Program-made: the position numbers and the translations under genes
Shown here: positions 16,372 to 24,560 of the stretch, one piece after another
Position numbering within the stretch: position 1 is the stretch's first letter
Layout: every line of letters starts with the position of its first letter
The notes under the pieces: generated by a model
What the model saw: the letters and a program-made list of their open reading frames with translations, nothing else
Databases searched by the model: none
Told to the model about the DNA's origin: nothing
NCBI GenBank assembly: GCA_011682695.1
Contig: JAACED010000004.1
Location: 1-60,241, forward strand
Length of the DNA stretch: 60,241 nucleotides
Direction of reading: 5' to 3'
Origin: Gammaproteobacteria bacterium
GTDB taxonomy: Bacteria > Actinomycetota > Acidimicrobiia > Spongiisociales > UBA4744

Positions 16372-17511
16372 TCAGGTTTCGGCCCGACGCATGCCCAGAA
16401 CGAATAGGGCCAGCAGGCCGTACACCGGGACGAACGACAACAGGACGGATGGCACTCGTCCGCTCAGAACGATCGGCGCCCAGAATCCGAGCGCAACGGT
16501 GAGGCCCAGAAGTGTCCATCGTCCATGGACCGTTCGCACATCGAGATGCTGCGCGATCAAGACCACACACGGCAACACGAGGACCAGATAATTGAGCCAG
16601 GACAGCGGACTGATCAGCAATGCCGCAGCGACGCCGCCCACCCACACCTGATCGACGGTCTCCGCTCTGCGCCAATACCACCAGATGAGTCCAACGGCGC
16701 CCAGGGCCGCCAGGACCCATCCGAACGGTTCGGCGACCACAGCCGTTCCGAAGGACAGCAGCGAGTAGTTTCCGTGTGCCCCGTACCACTGCTTCGAAGC
16801 GGGGAGCACATCACTGATGAAGGCAACGGTGTCGTCCCAGCCCAGGATCGCCACACCAAGGCCGGAAGCAACAACAGCGGTGATCACTGCGGACATCGCA
16901 GCCTTCGTGCGGCGCATGGCAAGCAGCCCGACGATCAGAAGGGCAGGGAAGAGCTTCAGCGCCACTGCCAACCCCCACCAGACGCCACCTTCGATATCAC
17001 GACCCCGCCGCACGCCCCGCCACCCGAGGAAGAGAAGCAACAAGAGGATCGCTTCCATATGATTCCGAAGGAGAAGGAACCTTCCGGCCGAGGTGATCAG
17101 CATCGCGGCCCCCACGGCAACCGCGATGGTCCGCGACCAGCCAGCTTCCTTGGCGGTCGCGTAGCCCACTCCAGCGAGCAGCACCACAGACAACGCGGCG
17201 AACAGCCACCACGCCGTCGTGTAGGGCAACAGGGAGAGCGGAGCGAGGAGCACGACCGTCAAGGGCGGGTCCGCCGGATACGCGTCGTAGCCGTCCACGT
17301 CAAAGAGCACCCGTACGTTCTCGCCGATCGGTCCGTACACCGGTTCGCCCGACAAGAAGCGTTCGCCTCCGAAGTAGTAGTTGGGAAAGTCGGGAGCGCC
17401 GTGGGCTGCGTCAGGGAGTTGGGTCGTCGCGAAAACGGCAAATCCCACGACTGCCAGCACTGTGATCACCAACGCCACGGCTGTGGCCCACTTGGAGGGC
17501 ACGTCGCTCAC
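16372..17511 (-). CDS. GT87-like (DUF2029) polyprenol-linked glycosyltransferase
   Basis: Integral membrane glycosyltransferase of the GT-C fold, the class that includes actinobacterial polyprenyl-phosphate-mannose dependent mannosyltransferases. The 379-residue protein has about ten membrane segments, the first-loop motif DFPNYYFGGERFLSGEPVY with Asp41 as the likely catalytic acid, then AVALKLFPALL and a late PLSWLNYLVLVLPC motif, all in the expected order. The GTG start has GAAGGA 7 nt upstream. It stands alone in the same orientation as the HK/RR pair upstream. The acceptor is unknown; a wall glycolipid or glycan is most likely. Confidence 0.8.
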   Translation of the reverse strand: MSDVPSKWATAVALVITVLAVVGFAVFATTQLPDAAHGAPDFPNYYFGGERFLSGEPVYGPIGENVRVLFDVDGYDAYPADPPLTVVLLAPLSLLPYTTAWWLFAALSVVLLAGVGYATAKEAGWSRTIAVAVGAAMLITSAGRFLLLRNHMEAILLLLLFLGWRGVRRGRDIEGGVWWGLAVALKLFPALLIVGLLAMRRTKAAMSAVITAVVASGLGVAILGWDDTVAFISDVLPASKQWYGAHGNYSLLSFGTAVVAEPFGWVLAALGAVGLIWWYWRRAETVDQVWVGGVAAALLISPLSWLNYLVLVLPCVVLIAQHLDVRTVHGRWTLLGLTVALGFWAPIVLSGRVPSVLLSFVPVYGLLALFVLGMRRAET

Positions 17512-17581
17512 AATGGGATCCTTCGATCGACCATCAACCGGCAGCGCGCCCTCTCATGACTCGCCGGCGACGACTGAAGTC

Positions 17582-19015
17582 TCACTTCGGTAGTTCCACT
17601 CGGAACGTCGTCCCGGTGTCGCTCGAAGAGACAGTGACCGTTCCATGCATCGCCTCCACCAGGCGCTGAACGATCGACAACCCGAGACCGGAGCCCTCCG
17701 GGCGGACTCTCCGATACCGATGCGCCACGAAGAAACGGTCGAACACGCGAGGGAGGTCCTCGGCCTCGATGCCAGGGCCGGAATCGATGACCTCCAGGAT
17801 GACACTGTGCTCCCTATTGGTGACCCGGAACGTCACGGTTCCCGCCTCTGGTGTGTACCGCAGCGCATTCTCGATGAGATTCCCGGAAATCTGTGCGAGT
17901 CGATCGGGGTCGATCTCGAACGAACCGGTCTCCTCCACGTCGATCAAGAGGCGCAAACCGGCGTCTGCCGCACGTTGTTGGAACGTCTCGGCGATCCCTC
18001 GGAGGTGGGCAGCCACGTCCACAGACTCCGGGCGCAACGTGAACTCCTTCGCGTCGAGGCGTGCGAGCATCATCAGATCGTCGATGAGTCGGCGAAGCCG
18101 ACCGGTCTCGCTGGAAAGAACCCCACCGATACGGCTGATGGATGCCTCATCCATGCCACCCTCTTCGAGTGCTTCCGCGTAGCCACCGATCGTGGTGAGC
18201 GGCGTACGCAGGTCGTGACCCACACTCATCAGAAACTCGCGCTCTCCCGATTGGGTTGCCTCGAGACGGTCGGCCATTTCGTTGAACGCTCGGGCGATAT
18301 CGGCGACTTCATCATCACCCGGCAGATCGACCCTGGCCGAGAAATCCCCATCGGCGAGGTCCCGAGCAGCCTCTGCCAGTTTCGCACCGCGTTTGCTCAA
18401 CCGCCTGGCGAGCAGACGGGCTGCAATCGCTGAAAGGAGCACGGCAAGACCGAACGCAATCAGCATCACACGAAAGAAGCTCTTTCCATTGATCAGCGCC
18501 GCGCGCTGGAACACGACAATGACAAGCCGTGTGGAGTCCATTGGGTGAGCGACCGCCAGCACCGCGTCCCCCTCACCGGGAATCCGCCTTCGAACGACAC
18601 TGTCGCTTCCGTTCTCCAACGTCGCGGTGTTGAAGCGCAACGCTTCACCGATCGTCGGATTCAGGAGAAGATGCAGACGACCCTGAACGTCGATCCACCC
18701 GAGGTCGACCAGCCGCCCGCCGGTGATCTGCTCTGCCGTTGCCAGAAGCGTTCGCAGCCGCCTGCCAAGCGTCGAGCCCTCAGGGACTTCGCCATTGCGC
18801 AGGACTGCCGAAAGACGCTGGAGGGTAATCCGGTTACCGGTCTCCTCGAGGAGCTGATTGCCGATCAGACGCTCGATCGCTGCCGCTTCCCGCGACATCT
18901 GGCGAACGGTCTCCTGTGAGACGGCCACCTGACCGAGGATCGCCCCGAAGACTCCGACCAGCACGAGCGCCAGCGTGGCAATCCCGAGCATGCTCCAGAA
19001 CAGTCTCCTTCTCAT
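17582..19015 (-). CDS. Sensor histidine kinase with HAMP domain
   Basis: Membrane kinase partner of the OmpR-type regulator encoded just upstream (43-nt gap). The 477-residue protein has two membrane helices (about 7-30 and 181-203) enclosing an extracytoplasmic sensor of about 150 residues, HAMP (about 204-258), HisKA with SVGHDLRTPLTT (His267), and HATPase_c with N box (QISGNLIENALRYT), DSGPGIEAEDLPRVFDRFF and GSGLGLSIVQRLVEAMHG. All catalytic boxes are intact. The sensor domain has no recognisable ligand motif. Confidence 0.93.
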   Translation of the reverse strand: MRRRLFWSMLGIATLALVLVGVFGAILGQVAVSQETVRQMSREAAAIERLIGNQLLEETGNRITLQRLSAVLRNGEVPEGSTLGRRLRTLLATAEQITGGRLVDLGWIDVQGRLHLLLNPTIGEALRFNTATLENGSDSVVRRRIPGEGDAVLAVAHPMDSTRLVIVVFQRAALINGKSFFRVMLIAFGLAVLLSAIAARLLARRLSKRGAKLAEAARDLADGDFSARVDLPGDDEVADIARAFNEMADRLEATQSGEREFLMSVGHDLRTPLTTIGGYAEALEEGGMDEASISRIGGVLSSETGRLRRLIDDLMMLARLDAKEFTLRPESVDVAAHLRGIAETFQQRAADAGLRLLIDVEETGSFEIDPDRLAQISGNLIENALRYTPEAGTVTFRVTNREHSVILEVIDSGPGIEAEDLPRVFDRFFVAHRYRRVRPEGSGLGLSIVQRLVEAMHGTVTVSSSDTGTTFRVELPK

Positions 19016-19058
19016 CTGTACGCCACCCGCTGCGTCGATGGCCGAAGGGAGGCGGCAG

Positions 19059-19733
19059 TCACGACGCCTCCAACCGGTAGCCGACGCCCCACACCGTTTC
19101 GATGGGGATCCCTTCGAGCTTCTTGCGCAGTTGACGGATGTGCACGTCGACCGTTCGCGTCTCTCCGAAGTACTCGTACCCCCAGACCGCTTCGAGTATC
19201 TGGCCCCGGGAAAGCACCAGGCCGGAGTGCTCGGCCAGATACCAGAGCAGGTCGAACTCTCTCGCTGTAGGTCGAATCACGTTCCCATCTGCATCCCGCA
19301 CTTCCCTGCGTCCGGCATCGATCTCGAACCCGGCGACCGACAGCATCTTGGTGGCTACCGGCGGTTCTTCTGATCGCCGAAGAACTGCTTTGACCCGTGC
19401 CAGCAGCTCGCGAGGCGAGAACGGCTTGGTGACGTAGTCGTCTGCTCCAATCTCGAGACCGACGACCTTGTCGATCTCCGTGTCCCTGGCGGTGAGCATG
19501 ATCACCGGGATGTCCGAGGTTGCTCGGATGCGGCGGCACACCTCGACGCCGTCGATTCCGGGGAGATTGAGGTCCAGGAGCACGGCGCGCGCCGGCCGCT
19601 CCTCCAGACGCTGTAATCCGATCTCGCCGGTGGCCGCATGGACGAGGTGGTACCCCTCACGCTCGAAGAACACGCGCAGCATGTCGGCGATCGTTTCTTC
19701 ATCTTCGATCAGCAGGATACGGCCGCGGTCCAT
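19059..19733 (-). CDS. Response regulator, OmpR/PhoB family
   Basis: DNA-binding regulator paired with the HAMP kinase. The 224-residue protein has a receiver with E10-D11-E12, phospho-acceptor D54 (VLLDLNLPG), T81 and K103 (VTKPFSPREL), then a winged-helix domain (RPTAREFDLLWYLAEHSG, SRGQILEAVWGYEYFGETRTVDVHIRQLRKKLE). A GGAGGG Shine-Dalgarno lies just upstream of ATG 19733. Both domains are complete. Targets are unknown; adjacent genes on the same strand are ccdA and a glycosyltransferase. Confidence 0.94.
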   Translation of the reverse strand: MDRGRILLIEDEETIADMLRVFFEREGYHLVHAATGEIGLQRLEERPARAVLLDLNLPGIDGVEVCRRIRATSDIPVIMLTARDTEIDKVVGLEIGADDYVTKPFSPRELLARVKAVLRRSEEPPVATKMLSVAGFEIDAGRREVRDADGNVIRPTAREFDLLWYLAEHSGLVLSRGQILEAVWGYEYFGETRTVDVHIRQLRKKLEGIPIETVWGVGYRLEAS

Positions 19734-19810
19734 TCAACCCTCCATGATTGTCGGCGGGCGCCTCATCGGAAAGGATCATCGGCAAATGCGAGCAAACCGT
19801 TGAGGAAATG

Positions 19811-19975
19811 TCAGCGTTGTGTAAAGGCGACCGTCGTCAGTTCACGCGCGACAGCACCGGCGCCATCGCGTTCCCATCTCACCTCGACGGCCGTCCCCGG
19901 CTCCACTTCGACGCACACCCGCATGCAGCAGATCGGCGCCGGGCGCTCCAGCGACTCCCCCACCAATGTGAACAC
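19811..19975 (-). CDS. Possible 54-residue protein upstream of the OmpR regulator
   Basis: A minus-strand frame from GTG 19975 reads VFTLVGESLERPAPICCMRV, continues with CVEVEPGTAVEVRWERDG and ends in ELTTVAFTQR. The alternating hydrophobic pattern (CVEVEPGTAVEVRW) looks like beta strands, and the frame is open further upstream with several Cys codons. There is no convincing ribosome binding site or -10 box and I recognise no family. It may be chance. Confidence 0.25.
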   Translation of the reverse strand: MFTLVGESLERPAPICCMRVCVEVEPGTAVEVRWERDGAGAVARELTTVAFTQR

Positions 19976-20021
19976 GCAACCTGTTTGCCGCCTGGGACCC
20001 GTCGAGCACCTTCGGGTGGAA

Positions 20022-20156
20022 TCACATTTTCGATCGACGGTCGTACAGCAGCCGCTTCACACGTCCGGCATTCTCGATTCGGACCGCGTCCTCCAGCGAG
20101 GTGGCGGCCTCGTGCATGGTCTGCGCCAGCAGGGCTTCTTCGACCTCTTGGGTCAT
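20022..20156 (-). CDS. Possible 44-residue helical protein downstream of ccdA
   Basis: From ATG 20156 the frame reads MTQEVEEALLAQTMHEAATS and ends GRVKRLLYDRRSKM, an amphipathic helical composition. The same frame extends to ATG 20219, which would add 21 residues. It lies on the same strand as ccdA and the regulator, within the 533-nt space 19734-20266 that otherwise has no gene I can support. No clear SD is seen. Confidence 0.3.
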   Translation of the reverse strand: MTQEVEEALLAQTMHEAATSLEDAVRIENAGRVKRLLYDRRSKM

Positions 20157-20266
20157 GAAGCCTTGCAGAAACGATATGGCAACAGGACCGTGCGTCTTCC
20201 TGCGGATCGGTGATGACACCTACGCGTTCTCACAACGCCAGGTGCACGCCGCAACACCTCCGAACC

Positions 20267-21019
20267 TCAAATCGTTGCGAGCCACTCCAGACCAAGCTTG
20301 GAGAAGATCACCTGCACCCATCCGGAGAGGATGGCCAACTTCCCTGTGACCATGACCGCGCCGAAGGCGGCAAGGAGGACCCCGGACACCACGTTGATCG
20401 GACGCATATACCGCTTCAGGAACCCCGCCGTCCTGAAGGCCTTCGACAAACCCACTCCTGACAAGATGAATGGGACGCCCAAGCCGAGTCCGTACGCGAG
20501 TAGCAGGATCATCCCCTGACCAACCGTCTCCTGAACGGCAGCGGCTGTCAAGATTGCTGCAAGCACCGGACCGATACATGGTGTCCACGCGAATCCGAAC
20601 GCAAGGCCCATGACGAACGGCGCCCATCCACCGAGCTTCGACGGCTTGACCTCGATGCGCCGTTCTCTCGTCAGAAAAGCAAGGTAGCGCGACTTCGAAT
20701 ACGCCGACACGACGATGAGCAGACCGAACGCGATCACGACCCACCCCGCGGCCTGCAGCGCGACGCGCTGGTGCTGAAGGAAGAAACGCCCTACCGAGGT
20801 TGCCGCCGCGCCGAGCATCACAAAGATGATCGTGAAACCGATCACGAACGTGAGCGTGACCCGGAACATCCTTGCCGACGAAGCAGTCCCTTCCTGCAAG
20901 TCTCCCACCGAATATCCGGACATCAGACTGAGATATCCGGGCAGCAGCGGCAGCACGCAGGGGGAAAGGAACGAGACGATGCCGAACACGAATGCGGTGA
21001 TGATGCCAACGTCGGCCAT
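20267..21019 (-). CDS. ccdA: CcdA-type thiol:disulfide interchange membrane protein
   Basis: Moves reducing equivalents across the membrane to extracytoplasmic thioredoxins for cytochrome c maturation or disulfide handling. The 250-residue protein has six hydrophobic segments and the two conserved Cys, C21 in FLSPCVLPLLPGYL and C148 in FAWTPCIGPVL. Length is normal. The open frame extends to 21328, but ATG 21019 gives the standard N-terminus and is preceded by TAACCT and an 8-nt spacer, which predicts a leaderless mRNA. No partner genes (CcsX, ResB/ResC) are nearby. Confidence 0.93.
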   Translation of the reverse strand: MADVGIITAFVFGIVSFLSPCVLPLLPGYLSLMSGYSVGDLQEGTASSARMFRVTLTFVIGFTIIFVMLGAAATSVGRFFLQHQRVALQAAGWVVIAFGLLIVVSAYSKSRYLAFLTRERRIEVKPSKLGGWAPFVMGLAFGFAWTPCIGPVLAAILTAAAVQETVGQGMILLLAYGLGLGVPFILSGVGLSKAFRTAGFLKRYMRPINVVSGVLLAAFGAVMVTGKLAILSGWVQVIFSKLGLEWLATI

Positions 21020-21027
21020 GGACGGGC

Positions 21028-21033
21028 AGGTTA
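21028..21033 (-). promoter_or_regulatory. -10 box for leaderless ccdA
   Basis: TAACCT on the minus strand, 8 nt before the ccdA ATG. No -35 consensus and no SD are seen. Inferred from the same arrangement at nine other gene starts in this window. Confidence 0.4.
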
Positions 21034-21137
21034 GTTGAGATCTCCCGGCATGAGGCATCGTGAATCGGTCGGATTCGTGGGGCAACACCGGACGCCGGCA
21101 GGTCGAAGGCTGGCGACCAATGCACGGTACGTGTCCG

Positions 21138-21406
21138 GACGGTGCCGAGAAGTTGGCAGAGGAAGCCGGCCACCGGCTCTCAGCAGGAGGCTCTACGACT
21201 GCCCCACGATCTCGGGTCGATCTGAGGTTGCGATGCGAAATACAAAGTACATTCCTGGGTCGAGTGATGCATGGCACGCATCTCGACGAACATCGCCATT
21301 CGCGGTGTCCTTGTTCTCGACGTGGCACGGGAAGGAGTCATGCCCGCCCCGCGGTCTTGTATCGACGTGAGGTCGCGATACGAAATACGAAGTGCGAAAT
21401 ACGTTC
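21138..21406. repeat. Composite intergenic repeat with two heptamer tracts
   Basis: The 454-nt gap 21020-21473 has no gene; most of it is repeat. Landmarks on the plus strand: a GGTGCCGAG...GGAAGCCGGC block (21138-21178) with hairpin AGCCGG-CCA-CCGGCT; a CCCCACGATCTCGGGT flank and heptamer tract (21234-21252, units like TACAAAG); a GAGTGATGCATGGCAC block (21260-21288); a second CCCCGCGGTCTTGTATC flank; and a tract TACGAAA, TACGAAG, TGCGAAA, TACGTTC (21379-21406). The same blocks recur at 23844-24183 and, in part, at 38507-38589. Confidence 0.65.
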
Positions 21407-21459
21407 CTGAAACGAGCCTGAACGATTCACACGGCGGTACCACTCAACTGGCTCCTCGC

Positions 21460-21465
21460 TACGCT
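21460..21465 (+). promoter_or_regulatory. -10 box for leaderless csaA
   Basis: TACGCT ends 8 nt before the csaA ATG at 21474. No SD lies between them. The inference rests on the shared pattern across the window. Confidence 0.4.
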
Positions 21466-21473
21466 GTTCGGCC

Positions 21474-21800
21474 ATGGCCACCTACCAACACTGGGAAGCG
21501 CTCCAGGTCCGCATCGGGACCGTTGTGCGGGCAGAGCCCAACAGAACGGCACGCAATCCTTCCTACCGTATGTGGATCGAGTTCGGTCAGCTCGGCATCT
21601 TGCAGTCCTCCGCGAAGCTGACAGATCGCTACACGCCCGACGACCTGGTTGGCCGCCAGATCATCGCCGTCACCGGACTCGAACCGATGCATGTCGGTGG
21701 GTTCCGCTCCGACGTACTCGTCCTCGGAGCCATGAGCCCGGAAGGAGTGGTTCTTCTGAGGCCCGATCAGGACGTCGCTGACGGTACCGGCGTGGCATGA
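21474..21800 (+). CDS. csaA: CsaA-like tRNA/peptide-binding protein
   Basis: A small OB-fold protein of the Trbp111/CsaA family, dimeric in characterised members and assigned tRNA-binding or secretion-chaperone roles. The 108-residue protein shows the family run: LQVRIGTVVRAEPNRTARNP, YRMWIEFGQLGILQSSAKLT, DDLVGRQIIAVTGLEP, then VLVLGAMSPEGVVLLRPDQD. Length is normal for free-standing CsaA. It overlaps the following transporter gene by 4 nt (ATGA), so the two are co-expressed; no functional link is obvious. Confidence 0.9.
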   Translation: MATYQHWEALQVRIGTVVRAEPNRTARNPSYRMWIEFGQLGILQSSAKLTDRYTPDDLVGRQIIAVTGLEPMHVGGFRSDVLVLGAMSPEGVVLLRPDQDVADGTGVA

Positions 21801-23011
21801 AACTGCCCCGCTTCGTACAACCTCCCGTCGCGCCAACCCGCTCCGACATCCGAATTGTCGTCCTGACCTCGATCCTCGGGTTCTTTCAGGGTCACGCCCT
21901 CGCTCAGGCCGCGAACACCCTGCCATTCGTTCGACGCTCACTCGAGATCACGGCTGCCGAGATGAGCCAGCTGCTCGGGATCGTCCGGCTGGGTGCCGTC
22001 ATAGCGGTCCTGCTTTCGTTGCTTGGAGATCGAAGAGGGAGACGCGGCGTCCTGCTCGGCGCTTTTGCCGTCATGCTGGCGGCCAACGTCGCGACGGCGC
22101 TCGCACCGAATGCCGCCACCTTCACGATCTTGCAGACCGTGGTGCGTATGACCGGATCGGCGGTGGGTGCCGTTGCCCTCGTGATGCTGGCTGAATCGCT
22201 CGCCCCCGCCATTCGAGCGTACGGCATCTCGATCTTTGGGGGCGCGGTCAGCTTCGGCGCGGGCGTTGCACTCGTTCTTGTCCCGATCAGTGATCTCGGT
22301 CCCGAATCATGGAGGTTTCTGTACGGTGCGAGCGCGCTCGGTTTTGCGTTCTATCCTTTTGTCGCTCTCCGCCTCCGCGAAAGCCCCCTTTTCGTGGCGC
22401 CGAGGGAGCCGACAGCCCTTTGGGCTCCGCTGCTGGACACGGCGAAACGACCGTTCTGGATCGTTGCCGCGCTGTCATTCCTCTCGGCGACTTTCTCCGC
22501 TCCGGCCGCGACCTTTGCCATGGAGCGTTTCATCAACGACATCGGCCTCAGCACACCGATCGCCGTTGGTGTGCTCCTCGCCGGAGGAACCTTGGGCGGT
22601 CTCGGATTCCTCGTCGGAGGAAGATTCTCGGATCTCTGGGGTCGCAAACCCGTGCTGTTGGGAGCGCTCTTGCTGGCGGGCGCCGGCGGCGTCGGCATGT
22701 TCCGCCTCACCGAACCGGCAGCTCTGGCGGCCGCGGCCGCGATCTCCGGTTTCGGAGCGTTTGCGACGGTGCCGTCGCTCGGAGCGTTGCGCAATGAGCT
22801 GTTTCCGACCCGGATGCGGGCAACGGCAGTCATGTGGCTAAACGTCGCGGGTGTGCTGGGTGCCGTCTCGGGACTGACCGTCGGCAAGTACCTCATCGGC
22901 TGGTTCGGGCTCTCGACGACGATCACCGCCCTCGGAGCATGCATGCTCGTCGCAGCCGGCCTGGTACTCGCAGTCCCCGAGACGCGAGGCCGAATCCTGG
23001 AAGTGGGATAG
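21797..23011 (+). CDS. Major facilitator superfamily transporter
   Basis: A 404-residue membrane transporter with about twelve hydrophobic segments. The MFS loop 2-3 signature appears as GDRRGRRGVLLGAFAVML (about residues 75-92), and a matching loop 8-9 motif GGRFSDLWGRKPVLLGALLL occurs in the second half. Both halves are complete. Substrate cannot be read from sequence. It is coupled to csaA by a 4-nt overlap and converges on nth. Confidence 0.88.
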   Translation: MKLPRFVQPPVAPTRSDIRIVVLTSILGFFQGHALAQAANTLPFVRRSLEITAAEMSQLLGIVRLGAVIAVLLSLLGDRRGRRGVLLGAFAVMLAANVATALAPNAATFTILQTVVRMTGSAVGAVALVMLAESLAPAIRAYGISIFGGAVSFGAGVALVLVPISDLGPESWRFLYGASALGFAFYPFVALRLRESPLFVAPREPTALWAPLLDTAKRPFWIVAALSFLSATFSAPAATFAMERFINDIGLSTPIAVGVLLAGGTLGGLGFLVGGRFSDLWGRKPVLLGALLLAGAGGVGMFRLTEPAALAAAAAISGFGAFATVPSLGALRNELFPTRMRATAVMWLNVAGVLGAVSGLTVGKYLIGWFGLSTTITALGACMLVAAGLVLAVPETRGRILEVG

Positions 23012-23055
23012 CAGGCTCGGACTCCCGACCAGCAACCCCTTTCCTGTCAATGGCA

Positions 23056-23072
23056 GCGTCGAATAGCGACGC
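23056..23072. terminator. Hairpin between convergent MFS and nth genes
   Basis: GCGTCG (23056-23061) and CGACGC (23067-23072) form a 6-bp stem with a 5-nt loop, flanked by GGC and GCC-like bases. It sits between two convergent genes, as a bidirectional terminator would, but has no T-run. Confidence 0.35.
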
Positions 23073-23113
23073 CAGCATTGACGAGAAAACTTCGGGCTCG
23101 AGTTGGGAGCCGG

Positions 23114-23752
23114 CTACTCGGAGCTTTTCTCCGGGAACGGACACAGATCGGCCAGTTCACATTCGTCGCAGTGAGGCTTCCTCGCCGTACACACGTCGCG
23201 TCCGAACTGAATCAGTCGCAACGAGAGCCCTCGCCAAGCCGATTCTGGAAACAGTTTCTTGAGATCCTGCTCGATCTTGTTCGGATCCTTGTGCGTCGTG
23301 AAGCCGAGCCGGTTGGACACGCGTCTGACGTGCGTGTCCACGGCGATCGCAGGACGACCGAACGCCTCGGCCAGAACGACACTGGCGGTCTTGCGACCGA
23401 CGCCGGGCAGTTCGACGAGTCTGTCGAGATCGTCGGGCACCTTGCCACCGAAGCGCTCGGCGAGCGCCTGGGACAGCCCGATGATCGCCTTGGTCTTCTG
23501 CCTGTAGAAACCCGTCCTGAACACGATCCGTTCGACTTCCTCCGGGTCTGCGGCAGCCAGATCCTCGGGAGTGGGAAAGGCGCGGAAGAGCTCCGGAACC
23601 ACCTGGTTCACATTTGCGTCGGTGGTTTGTGCCGACAGGACCGTCGCCACGAGTAGCTGCCAGGGATCCTGATACGCGAGGGCGATTCGTATCTTCGGAT
23701 ATCTCCGTTCGAGTCGATCGAGAATCTCGAGGGGACGTTCGCTGTCGATCAC
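23114..23752 (-). CDS. nth: Endonuclease III (DNA glycosylase/AP lyase)
   Basis: Removes oxidised pyrimidines from DNA. The protein (212 residues from GTG 23752) has the helix-hairpin-helix LVELPGVGRKTASVVL with catalytic Lys, the catalytic Asp in VDTHVRRVSNRLG, and an Fe-S loop C-x6-C-x2-C-x5-C at the C-terminus. The frame runs further upstream with an ATG at 23761, but that ATG lies within a TACGAT -10-like hexamer (23760-23765), and GTG 23752 follows it by 7 nt, as at other leaderless genes here. The three-residue difference does not affect function. Confidence 0.94.
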   Translation of the reverse strand: MIDSERPLEILDRLERRYPKIRIALAYQDPWQLLVATVLSAQTTDANVNQVVPELFRAFPTPEDLAAADPEEVERIVFRTGFYRQKTKAIIGLSQALAERFGGKVPDDLDRLVELPGVGRKTASVVLAEAFGRPAIAVDTHVRRVSNRLGFTTHKDPNKIEQDLKKLFPESAWRGLSLRLIQFGRDVCTARKPHCDECELADLCPFPEKSSE

Positions 23753-23759
23753 GTCCGGC

Positions 23760-23765
23760 ATCGTA
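23760..23765 (-). promoter_or_regulatory. -10 box for leaderless nth
   Basis: TACGAT on the minus strand, 7 nt before GTG 23752. It overlaps the first in-frame ATG, which would therefore lie outside the transcript if this is the promoter. Confidence 0.4.
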
Positions 23766-23843
23766 GCCGGGAGCGGGACAGCCAAGCTCGACGGTTGATG
23801 CCGGTTCGTAGATCGGCGGCTGCGAGTGTCACTAGCGTGTTCA

Positions 23844-24183
23844 CGTATTTCGTATCTCGTACTTCGTACTTCCTCTCGCGACCTACCCGGCCTCAAGACC
23901 ATAGGGCGAGCATGGCGGCTCCTGCCGAACACCGAAGAAGAGGAAGCCGGCCGCCGGCTTCCTGACCGAGTTCCTCGGCACCGTCGAGGTGTGTGCCATG
24001 CATTACTCGGCGGGCTCCAGGAGTCTGCCGAGTGATGCCGGTGCCTAGATCGGCGGCTGTGAGCGTCGCTCGCAAGGCCGCACAACGAAGGCGCACCCTC
24101 CGGGGTGCGTCGAGGCGGAGACCGCCACGAGCGGCGATGCACAGTCGTCGAGGTGTGTGCCATGCATTACTCGGCGGGCTCCA
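23844..24183. repeat. Composite intergenic repeat with internal 37-nt direct repeat
   Basis: The gap 23766-24192 is mostly repeat. Read on the minus strand it has: module 1 hairpin block (24150-24043, homologous to 40-95 and 27752-27886); module 2 GGCATCACTCGGCAGACTCC (to 24016); module 3 ATGCATGGCACACACCTCGAC; a block with the perfect 10-bp hairpin AGGAAGCCGG/CCGGCTTCCT (23941-23963); a GGTCTTG...GGTCGCGA flank; and a heptamer tract of TACGAAG, TACGAGA, TACGAAA units (23874-23844). A 37-nt direct repeat, identical in both copies, occupies 23983-24019 and 24147-24183. Confidence 0.7.
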
Positions 24184-24192
24184 AGGCCTCGC

Positions 24193-24198
24193 TACCAT
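24193..24198 (+). promoter_or_regulatory. -10 box for leaderless small gene
   Basis: TACCAT ends 7 nt before ATG 24206, starting only 10 nt after the composite repeat. No SD is present. It supports the choice of ATG 24206. Confidence 0.4.
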
Positions 24199-24205
24199 CG
24201 CCGCC

Positions 24206-24553
24206 ATGCAGCTTCGAGACACCATGCGAGACCAGGGACGCGTGCCCGCCGATTCGTCGATCGTGGGCACGTTTCTCAATCATCGAGTCGACACCGAGAT
24301 CATCCGCGGCATCGGCGAGACGATCGCCGAGCAACCATTCCCCTGCGCGCCCGAGATGAACTTCACGGCACAAGCCAATGGGATTCCACGTGCGATGGAC
24401 ACCGCCTGGCAAATGCGGCTGCCGCTCAACTGCGCCAGGAAACTCGTCGTCGAGCACTGCTCTTCCGACGGACGCGCCCTGCTCTTCCGCAAGCACGTCA
24501 TCCTCTCTCTCGTTGGAACCGCATCCTTCCCGGGCGCTGTAGTCGCGGACTGA
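24206..24553 (+). CDS. Unknown 115-residue protein upstream of a DMT exporter
   Basis: I do not recognise this protein (starts MQLRDTMRDQGRVPADSSIV, ends LVGTASFPGAVVAD). It has no membrane helix or signal peptide, three Cys, and a regular mix of charged and hydrophobic residues. Third codon positions are mostly G or C as in neighbouring genes, and a -10 box lies 7 nt before the ATG, so it looks like a real gene. It ends 7 nt before the exporter start, so the two are probably one transcript. The open frame reaches back to 23993, but that part is repeat sequence. Confidence 0.6.
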   Translation: MQLRDTMRDQGRVPADSSIVGTFLNHRVDTEIIRGIGETIAEQPFPCAPEMNFTAQANGIPRAMDTAWQMRLPLNCARKLVVEHCSSDGRALLFRKHVILSLVGTASFPGAVVAD

Positions 24554-24560
24554 CTGCCCA

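Noticed and set aside
21020-21473. Plus- and minus-strand open frames of about 80-116 residues
   Set aside because: They are translations of the composite repeat and heptamer tracts (regular 7-residue patterns) and have no start signals.
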